Positions 55,801-64,000 of a stretch of DNA of 64,000 bases are shown here, piece after piece (within the stretch, counting starts at the first letter, position 1; every line of letters starts with the position of its first letter). Both the position numbers and the translations under genes were made by a program. The DNA is from Phoenix dactylifera (lineage: Eukaryota; Streptophyta; Magnoliopsida; Arecales; Arecaceae). Under the pieces are notes generated by a model. It searched no databases and was not told where the DNA came from. It was given only the letters and a program-made list of their open reading frames with translations. The stretch is taken from positions 4,763,775 through 4,827,774 of the forward strand of contig NC_052409.1 in assembly GCF_009389715.1 (NCBI RefSeq), written 5' to 3'.

Positions 55801-58800
55801 ATTTTGGGGTTTGATTTTTAGTTTTATGTTGTTTATGAATTGAGGAAGTTTGTGATATTATAAATGCCATGTTCTAATTGTCAGGCCAATGATGTTGTTG
55901 AAAAGAGTCTGCCTCAAGGTATACTATACCAACCTATACTTCCCGGTACCAGGCATTACCATACTGCAATGCTACCGGTATGGTAAGGAGGCTCATTACG
56001 GTACTGTACCAACACATGGTCCAGCCACACTTCCAGCAGCGCACCATGTGTATACAGGTGTACCATGACATTAAAGTATCAATATACAGTGCCCACCATC
56101 GGTTCAGTAAACCTTGGTTATATAAGATACCATGCTTCTAATTTTAGACATGGTCACCTGGGAACCTGGTACATAAAATAAATCTGATAAGTTCCTTAAC
56201 ATACCAGAAATGTGAAAACGCCAGAGACAACAAGCACCGTGGCTCTCCTGCAAAAAACCTGATAAAAGAAATGTTCAGAGATCATTCTAAAAGTGAAAAT
56301 GCAAGGCTAAGTAAAGAATGTCCAAAAGCACACCGGATCAGCTTCTAGTGGCCTTCCAAATAGAGAGGGCAATGCCTCAATAAAACATCTTCTAGCACCA
56401 ATTGAAGCAACTGCCTCCAAAACCTTTGAAACATTCCCACTAAATTACTAAAAAGGGTACTCACATAAAAACATAGGAGCTTGTAGCATGACTAAAAAAA
56501 GTAAAAGAGAAGAGGAACAACAAGTATACAAACAAATGAGAAGAAACCTAAATCCTTACGTAGAAAACTGGGTGCATGAGAAAGCAGAAGTGAAATATTC
56601 ATATTAAAAAGCCTCTTGACAGTGTAAATAATTAAGGCCCTGTTTGGGGGAGCTGTGGGCAGTAGAGCTGTTGGAAGTAGAGCTGTTGGAAGTAGAGCTG
56701 TCTGAAGTAGAGCTGTTATAAAAAGCTGTTTGCTGTTTGGTAGTTACATTTGTAAAGTGCTGTGGCACTTTAACATATGTTTGGTAAACAAACTGAGAAA
56801 GTACTTTTGTATGACAAAATTACCATAAAGGACATTGCATAGTATTATACAACATAACATAATAAAACATTACATATATTAATACATAAATATACGATAT
56901 AGTATAATATTATTGTGATATAAATAATATTATTATAATATAGCATAATAGTAATATAATTATTAGAGTAAATTAATTTTTGATAATATAATATAATATT
57001 AAATTATTTAACATAACATATTAATGTATTATGATATAATGTAATATATATTATATTTATAGTATAATACAATAATAAAGGTATAAAATATTATAATTAT
57101 TAGTATAAATTAATTTCTCATAATATAACATAATATTAAATTATTTGAAATAACATTTAATGTATTATGATGTAATGTAATATAATATAATATTTATAGT
57201 ATAATACAATAATAAAGGTATAAAATATTATAATTATTAGTAAAAATTAATTTTTCATAATATAACATAATATTAAATTATTTAAAAAAACATATTAATG
57301 TATTATGATATAACGTATTATGATATTATATTTATAGTATAATACAATAATAAAGATATAAAATATTATAATTATTAGTATAAATTAATTTTTCATAATA
57401 TAACATAATATTAAATTATTTAAAATAACATATTAATGTATTATGATGTAATGTTATGTAATATAATATTTATAGTATAATACATTAATAAAGGTATAAA
57501 ATTATTTAAAATAACATAATATTAAATTATTTAAAATAATAAAGGTATAATTTAATATTTTTATTTATTTATTTATTTATTTATTTGTTCATTTATATAC
57601 ATATTTATTTATTTATTTATTTTCTTTATTTTCTTTTTCTTTCCTTTTTTCTTCCCTTTTTTTTCTTTCCTTTTTCTTCTTTTTCTTTCCTTTTCTTTTT
57701 TCTTCTCTTCTTCTCCTTCCTTCCTCTCTTTCCTTCTTCTCCTTTCTTCTCCCGCAAGGCCGGTGGCGCCGGAAGGGGGCCGGGCCGCGGCGGCTGCGGG
57801 AGGAGGCCCGGGAGGGGGTCGGGACGGCGGGCCCCGGCGACCGCGGGGGGAGGGGGGCTCGGGAGGGGGCCGGGACGGCGGGCCGGGACGGCGGGCCGCG
57901 ACGACTGCGGGGGGAGGGGGCTCGGGAGGGGGCCGGGACGGCAGGCCGCGGGGGGAGGGGGCTCGGGAGGGGGCCGGGACGGCGGGCCGCGACGACCGCG
58001 GGGGGAGGGGGGCTCGGGAGGGGGCCGGGACGGCGGGCCGCGGGGGGAGGGGGGCTCGGGAGGGGGCCGGGACGGCGGGCCTCGGCGACCGCGAGGGAGG
58101 GGGGGCTCGGGAGGGGGCCAGGACGGCGGGCCGCGGGGGGAGGGGGTGCTCGGGAGGGGGCCGGGACGGCGGGCCTCGGCGACCGCGAGGGAGGGGGCCG
58201 GGACGGCGGGCCTCGGCGACCGTGAGGGAGGGGGGGCATTGAGGAGAAGGAGATAGAGAGGGGGAGAGAGAGAGAGAGGGAGGATGGTGAGAGAGGAAGA
58301 GACGGTGGGATGGGGATTTTTGGGAGAAAAAATGAACTTTTAAATGGGGGTATTTTGGTCAAAAATACCGCTTCCCGACAAAGCTGAAAACAGCGTTTTC
58401 GGAAAGCTCCAAAATGGAGCTTCTGCCAAAAAGCTGTTTTCAGCTTCCCGCAAAAGCTGAAACAGCTTTTCCAAAATTTTACCAAACACCCTTTTTTACC
58501 TAAAAGTACTTTTGGAGGGCCAGAAAGTGCTTTTTGGCCCTCCAAAAGCTCCCCCAAACAGGGCCTAAGTCCGTTGAAGGCTAAGTGTTACTCAGTCTGC
58601 TCCATGATGAAAGGAGAAACCAGTGTCAAAAAATTTACTTGGATTAAAAATATCTACATCACACTGCCATGGATGGGGCAAATGCTTCTCCACCCTAACT
58701 TTTTGGTAACCACCCGCTCTCGCATTTAGTCCATGGCACATCTCAAGCAGAATTCAGGTCTGCAGGCTCTTTTTCTTTCTATATTTATCAAATCTAATCT

Positions 58801-61800
58801 AAAAAATCTTGACAGTGGGACCATAGTCATCCATCAAATGCTCTCTTCTCTTGAATAAACCAGATGTACCACATATGCCAGATACTGATAGTTAATAACC
58901 ATCAGATGCAGCACATTCCATACCAATGAACCAAAAAACCAAAATTGGGTTCTCTGACAGGCAGTCGTTTCAAATTACAAACTGAATCCATACCAATGAA
59001 CCAAAAAACCAGATAAGATAGGAAGTGACTACCACTTAGATTGACCGATGGCAAGCTTCAATAATCTTCCATGAAAGAATGGCTAAAGAAAAAATTAGAG
59101 AACCTTTCACAGTTACAACAGATAAGTTTTAGCTTTTAAATGAGAGAGCATCCATGCTGGCATGCAGAAGTGAATTTTAATATATCGACTATCAAGAGAG
59201 ACACCCAACATTAAGATATAAATCTGTAGCAACCATGAAAGATCAGTATTACAGATAGAACTGTTATCAGAAAAATAAACATGATAGATGTGACTGACCT
59301 GAGTTTTGAGATTTTCTTCTAAATTGGGAAGATATTCAGCCATACACCTTTAGATAATAATATAGACAAATCATACATAAAAAATCAATTTTAGAAAATG
59401 ATAATGCTTAGTTACTTTCTTTACATGAGAGACTGCAAAACAATACTTTTCAGTTAGAAACAAAAGTATAATCAATATTGTATTATGATAGAATGGCTTA
59501 CATCCCATCTAACCATGGTGGAAGTTTGACATCTTCTACAGAGAACAAACTCTTCAGCTCTGAAGAAGAGACTAACTTTATGCGTGGAGCAGAAGGAGCA
59601 GAGGAATAACTTGTGTGTACAGGAAATACAACCTGCACAATGCAATATCTGAGATCAAAATGAAATTTTCTAAAAATGACAATCATTCTTCAATTAAGCA
59701 AAGGCAGTGTAGCAGAACCCAAATAGTTGGGACACAGCTTCATGGTTACAATCAAGATCATAATGTGATAAAACCTGTTGGCCCCATCCCATCTAAGGAA
59801 TCCGAAAAACAACTAGCCTGGGGTTCATCCCCATAGCATAGGCAGCAAATTAGCATTGATGTCCTTAAAAAAATACAGCTTAGCATGAACATAGTGATAA
59901 GCAACAGCCATTAGCTGATCCTTTCGGGGTGGCTTTTGCTAATCCATGTCGCCCTTAAAACAAATCAAAAACTAAATCTTAATCGAAACATTACCCAAAA
60001 TTGTCATTACAGCTTCACATTCAGGGTTTCTTCAGGCTCGCCCTCTTTTGAAAATTAAAGGAAAATAGAACAAAGATAGATGGTGAAAAACTGAAAATTA
60101 AAGGAAAAATTCAACCATCTAAATCTTTAAACTTCCAATTGCATCACATCACCAGTTCCATCCCAGTCCCTGCACTCTTGTGAATGATTTACTGATTCAA
60201 ATCCAATTTTCGGTCTTCGTCCCAATGCAGTAAGGAATAAAGGAAAAAGAACTGAAGATGGATAAACAGTAAGAAAAAACAAGAACTTCCCCTCAAGGAA
60301 CATCTATGGAGATGGGATTGGAGTCATAGTGCCAGTTAGGGGTTGCATCAAGTTCCACACCTGATTGCAGACTTGAATTTCAAGTCAAGAGCGTCCCATC
60401 GAACAGGACCAACTCCATAAGTTGAATATTTAAATTACTCATTGTAAGAAAAGTTAGAACAGTGAAATGATGAAATGAGAAAAATAAAATGAAGCCGATG
60501 AATGCTAAACATCTCCTAAGCTTCTAAACTAACTTATGACTTATTGTCAAAGGATTACTAGATTACTTTTAGTCAATATATCATAACAACCTTACATGAA
60601 CAGTTCAATTATAGATATTTAATTTCAAGCATTTGCATTAGCATGTCAGACCTCAACTCCAAGAAAGTATTACCAATTATATAATCTCAAAAGATTATAT
60701 AATTGTACAAGAATGTCCCAGAATGAACAGCTATTACCAAAGAGACCAAGAGAAAACCTGTAAGTAGATCTTTTGCTGATGTCTCCAAGGACATGCAAGA
60801 ACCAATTTGTTCAAGTCTATATCCAGTAAAGGGACAGCAAACTTTACCTCCTCTGGCTGCAGTAGAATGTACAGGCAATTTACACTCAGTAAACAAAATG
60901 AAATAAGGATTAATGGAATCACTGACAATATTTTCTGCATTTTTAGATACTGCAGACCAACCAACAGCTGAAACTTCTGAGAACTTACCCTGTCATGTGA
61001 AGAAATCATACAAACTTCAATCCCCTGTTCCATTAAGTAAAATTAGGAAACATGTAACTTTGTTTAAGAAAAAAGAAGAAGAAAATCTCTAAGAAATTAG
61101 CAGGAAAACATGCTGAATAATTAACTAAAACTTAACTGGCATTCTTAGAAGTACTGACAAGTGAACAAATAAAAAACCTAAAGAAACCTAAAAGCTTAGA
61201 ATGCAATTTCACAAGTACATCTTATTTTAATTCGCCACTCTGCAAAAGTCATTTGAATACATCTGACATGCCATAACCATGATAACATAAAGCAAATGAA
61301 TTTTAAAAGGTGTGATGGCCATAAATCATAACCAACAAAGCATTTAAACTGTGCATGATGGTAGATAGACACCAGTTGCTAGACATAGCAGTAAGGTATG
61401 ATGTTCTTTGCACTCAAACTCACAATTTAGTATCCCCTGTACCATTTATTGAAAGTTAGTGTGTCTGGCTCTTTTAGACACCTCAATACTTGATATCCAT
61501 GCCACGTCTTTAAGTGACATCGGCTAGCATCCTGCCATGAGGATTGAAGCGTCAATCCTATCAGTGCAAAATAAGTGATGGCCCTTCCACATCGACAATT
61601 CAAACAGTTAACCATGATCTATGGCATTTAAAAGACATGAAACAAATACACACACACACTTTAGACAACCCTTACATATACATAAAGTGGATAGGTAGAT
61701 TGACACCCACTATCTAGTATGTTCAAATATATCATAGGAAATTGGTCATGATCTACCCATCTCAGAACACATAAGAAACATATTTCACTAACTCAAACAG

Positions 61801-61993
61801 CTTTTAAACCATAAATCAAATCAAAACACAACATTACATCATGCCAGTAAAACTAATGAGTTGATGCATACACAAGGGCTGAACTTATTCATTTTTTTAT
61901 TTGAAGGGGGGGAGCATATATATACTATATATACATATAAATGTATATATACACACACACATAAATATGTGCATATATATATATATGTGTGTG

Positions 61994-62063
<70 letters not shown>

Positions 62064-63969
62064 TATATATATGTGTGTATGTGTATGTGTATGTGTATGT
62101 ATGTATGTATGTATGTATATGTATGTATTGAAATTATAGAAACAAAAATCTTCTACACATTAGAAGGAAAAGAAAAACTTTAAAAAAGAAAAAGAAAGAA
62201 AATTCCAGATCCTCCAAAAATGTCAAATCTGGTTATATATAAGTTTGTTCATAACTCATGTTCAATTTCATGGTTAAGCAAGATACAATACAACCATACT
62301 AGTAAAAAGAAAAGTAAAGCCAAGAAGGTCTCTTCATGATAATTATGCACATTTGTGTCTTTATAGACAATGACATGTACTTTTCCTCATTGATGAAAGC
62401 CAGTAACCGTGAGGACATAATAAGGCAAACTGCATAGTGTCAAAAACTATTTGACATGGATAAAATACAGTAATTTCAATGAGACGGCACCCATAAGATA
62501 ACATTAAAAAGTTTACACCAGGGATCAAAACATCAGTCTCATCATAATATGAAATACATCATAAGCTTAAAACCTAATTCTGGATTTAGCATTTCTCCAT
62601 CAAGTCAGGTTTGTTATGTATGACAGCCAAAACTCACTTTGATATAGTCACATTAGAAACCTTATTAGCTGCTAACTCTCATCAAATTTGAACCAAACTT
62701 AATTTCTCTGGAGCAACAAATTGTTTCTCCAAATACCACCTACTTGAGCCAGCTCTACCTTATCCAGTTAAGCGAATCCAAGTTACGATGAAGCTACAAG
62801 GTTGCCTAAAGACTATACATACATTTCCATGCATGAGTCTCTCTATCTTGAGAAAATCCAGAGAAATTGAATTAGGTGACCTGATAACACAAGCATATCT
62901 CCAGACAAGTGTTTATGGAGACCGACATAAGTGCAAAACATGTCATCATTGCTGTCCAACACGGCAGAGTGGGAGAAGGGCAGCAAGGACCATGGCCCAC
63001 ACAAAAGTTTGATATTCCCCTCATATTTTCCTTATGAGCCTTGTATTACCCCCCTGTTTCTCATTAAATCTTGCTGCTGAACATCCTTTCAAGGCCTAAA
63101 AGATCAGTTGATCAGCAAAAACTCATGTTTTACCCATACCAACCAGGCATCATTTTAGAGTATCCACATATCCAAAACCCATATCAACCTGTGTGTCCCT
63201 GAACCACCCCATAGCGCCCTATACTGATCCCATACCAACTTGTACTGCTAAGTACATGAATACATTTTTTATCCTTATTTGAGCCACCTTGTATTGGCCC
63301 ATGCCACATGTGCATCTCTCCTGAATCAATTAGGATTGTAGCTCTCTTTCCTGTAATAACCTCTTTAAGAAATATCACCTTTAGATTCCTCAACCTAGGG
63401 TGCTTTGCTTTGCTTCTTTACTATTATAATATAAAGTCTCCACTTCTCCAATCTCTACACGTATATGGTGCCCCATCTCTGAAAAATGCATCCTTTGGTT
63501 AAGTTATCGGCCCTTTTAAGGAAAAGAAAAAACAGAGAAGTGACTAATTAAAGTGGGAGTTTTTTTTGCTACATATGTATTGGACAAAACTTTAATAAGA
63601 TGGGGACCTCGCAGCCTTCCTAGCAATCCACCTTAAGATATGTAGCATGGCTGTTGTTCTCCAATGACGGTTCCACTTGATGACCGCTTGCCATCTAGTC
63701 ATGTTCACCAGTTTGTTTGTGAATTAGTTTCATGATTTCATCATTAGAGTAACATATCATCTTATCAAGCCTTTGTTATTGAAATCAGAAGCACCAAACT
63801 GAGTTTAGTTAGAAGGACTCCTTTACGATCATAGCACCAGAAAAGAAAAAAAAGAACATGTCGGTATTAGTTTACTACCTCTCTCGAGAGAATTGTGCTT
63901 ATTTCAAACTTCAGCCTCGCATCATCAAGCTCCTCGATCCGCTTCTTCTGGTAGTGCATGTATAAATCC
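52857..63969 (-). CDS. BRE: BRE/BRCC45-like protein (BABAM2), C-terminal part; gene runs off the right edge
   Basis: BRE is a scaffold of the BRCA1-A and BRISC deubiquitinase complexes, using degenerate ubiquitin-E2-like folds to hold BRCC36-type subunits. Ten exons on the minus strand join in frame: 63969-63879, 61024-60989, 60856-60758, 59632-59502, 59347-59299, 56423-56332, 56247-56205, 54924-54859, 53091-52994 and 52926-52857. About 257 residues are visible. They run from [20 protein letters not shown], through [42 protein letters not shown] and [10 protein letters not shown], to [10 protein letters not shown] and the end MPQQQ. As I remember human BRE (about 380 residues), the same order holds: FLVHIDLP, QPTLTFQS, YPYSPRWD. 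The missing N-terminus of about 130 residues lies beyond 64000. The 56332 donor was picked (CCGGT/GTGCTT) because only it keeps frame with the next exon; this is the least certain junction. Confidence 0.88.
53720..53860. repeat. Purine-rich GGAGA tract in a BRE intron
   Basis: About 140 bp are nearly all G and A on the plus strand (GAGGAGAG, GGAGGATGG words). The transcript is pyrimidine-rich here. The small minus-strand frame through it is compositional. Confidence 0.7.
54483..54802 (-). mobile_element. tRNA-derived SINE with perfect 17-bp target duplication
   Basis: The 17-mer CAAACATAAATATTTTT lies on both sides, at 54466-54482 and 54803-54819. On the minus strand the element starts GCCACCAAGGTAGTAGCCTA, with a polymerase III A-box-like TAGCCTAGTGGTAAGGG and a B-box GGGTTCGAAAC about 45 bp further on. 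Its body of about 240 bp is GC-rich, unlike the surrounding intron. It ends in TTTTTGACC followed by an A-tract (T-run at 54480-54489 on plus). A tRNA-like head, a body and a 3' A-tract define a SINE. The perfect duplication indicates a recent insertion into this BRE intron. Confidence 0.9.
55915..56120. repeat. GGTACC/GGTATGG-rich segment in a BRE intron
   Basis: Words such as TACCAACCTATAC, CCCGGTACCAGGCATTACC, CTACCGGTATGGTAAGG and ACGGTACTGTACC recur in both orientations over 200 bp. A related but sparser series (ACCCATACCAACC, CCCATACCAACTTGTACTG) occurs at 63130-63305. It looks like a dispersed repeat family with palindromic GGTACC content; ends and class are not defined. Confidence 0.45.
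56971..57545. repeat. 137-bp AT-only minisatellite, about four copies
   Basis: Units start at 56971, 57108, 57245 and 57383 with AATTAATTT. Each holds ATAATATTAAATTATTT, TTAATGTATTATGAT and AGTATAATACAATAATAAAG. G plus C is very low throughout. The last copy is partial and followed by TTTA repeats (57555-57620). Confidence 0.9.
57770..58235. repeat. GC-rich minisatellite
   Basis: Variable units of about 35-60 bp are built from GGGAGGGGGCCGGGACGGCG, GGCCGCGACGACCGCGG and GGGGGAGGGGGCTCGGGAGG. The segment is over 80 per cent G+C with long runs of G, next to an AT-only array. Long open frames exist in four frames, including 314 codons on the minus strand from 58557. They are Gly/Arg or Pro/Ala/Arg repeats produced by the array and are rejected as genes. 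Confidence 0.9.
61025..63878 (-). other. Large BRE intron at the right edge
   Basis: This intron of about 2.85 kb separates the SRE/GIEVCM exons. Apart from the microsatellite, I see only AT-rich sequence and short frames without family resemblance. The exon to its right ends SREG across the junction, which matches the order seen in BRE proteins. Confidence 0.6.
61918..62128. repeat. Compound (TA)n/(TG)n/(TATG)n microsatellite in a BRE intron
   Basis: Alternating runs of TATATA, CACACA, TGTGTG and TGTATG units extend for about 210 bp. They include a central run of about 38 AT dinucleotides and GCACACATATATATATGTG-type dyads. All open frames here are artefacts. Confidence 0.97.
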
Positions 63970-64000
63970 CTATATGCAAAAAAGTTTTCTTTAAAAAAAA

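Larger units (their letters stand above)
56636..58565. mobile_element. 1.93-kb PIF/Harbinger-like non-autonomous element built on two minisatellites
   Basis: Perfect 19-bp terminal inverted repeats, GGCCCTGTTTGGGGGAGCT and its reverse complement, are flanked by TAA at 56633-56635 and 58566-58568, the standard Harbinger-type target. Near the left end the 16-bp unit GTAGAGCTGTTGGAA(A) occurs three to four times. Near the right end AAAGCTG/CAGCTTT words repeat in both orientations. The interior is a 137-bp AT-rich tandem array followed by a T/C tract and then a GC-rich tandem array. No transposase is present. The element lies in the BRE intron between the exons at 59299 and 56423. Confidence 0.88.

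Noticed and set aside
57613..58557. 314-codon minus-strand open frame and the overlapping 223- and 159-codon plus-strand frames
   Set aside because: They run through a GC-rich minisatellite inside a transposon and encode only Pro/Ala/Arg or Gly/Arg repeats. Open frames exist on both strands because stop codons are rare at this composition.
61839..62183. Tyr/Ile- and Cys/Val-rich open frames near 62 kb
   Set aside because: They are translations of a TA/TG microsatellite.

Overview
This window is nuclear DNA from a flowering plant, most likely a commelinid monocot. It carries five spliced protein-coding genes with long AT-rich introns and canonical GT-AG borders. They are set among microsatellites, small DNA transposons, LINE tails and a SINE. 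One gene has a very GC-rich first exon, as is common in commelinid monocots. The intron sizes would suit a palm or banana relative, but the species cannot be fixed from sequence reading alone. I saw no prokaryotic, viral or CRISPR content.

Layout from left to right. Positions 1-4.5 kb are repeats: a 96-bp tandem repeat, and an 870-bp tandem duplication whose second copy is split by a LINE tail. Positions 4.69-10.80 kb (+) hold the general transcription factor TFIIB (7 exons, 312 aa). Positions 14.40-23.90 kb (-) hold plastid-targeted triosephosphate isomerase (9 exons, 309 aa). One of its introns carries a fragment of plastid psaA, and a Mutator-like element sits in or next to its 5' leader. 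Positions 27.71-36.69 kb (+) hold the alpha subunit of the ER translocon-associated protein complex (8 exons, 256 aa). Positions 41.25-42.58 kb (-) hold an unrecognised 313-aa coiled-coil protein with a DLNxxP EAR-like motif. Positions 43-52.8 kb are intergenic, with two hAT-type elements, a LINE tail and a GC island. Positions 52.86 kb to the right edge (-) hold the C-terminal two thirds of a BRE/BRCC45-like (BABAM2) protein, whose 5' exons lie outside the window. Its introns contain a SINE with a perfect 17-bp target duplication and a 1.93-kb PIF/Harbinger-like element built around two different minisatellites.

The genes are unrelated housekeeping functions: transcription initiation, Calvin-cycle/triose metabolism, ER protein translocation and deubiquitinase-complex scaffolding. 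Nothing suggests a cluster acting together. I assembled each gene by hand from splice junctions that keep the reading frame and restore a continuous family-like protein. Family assignments rest on remembered family sequences, not on a search. I found no convincing new multigene system. The most unusual items are the composite Harbinger element, the Mutator-like element at the triosephosphate isomerase 5' end, the psaA fragment, and the uncharacterised EAR-motif protein.
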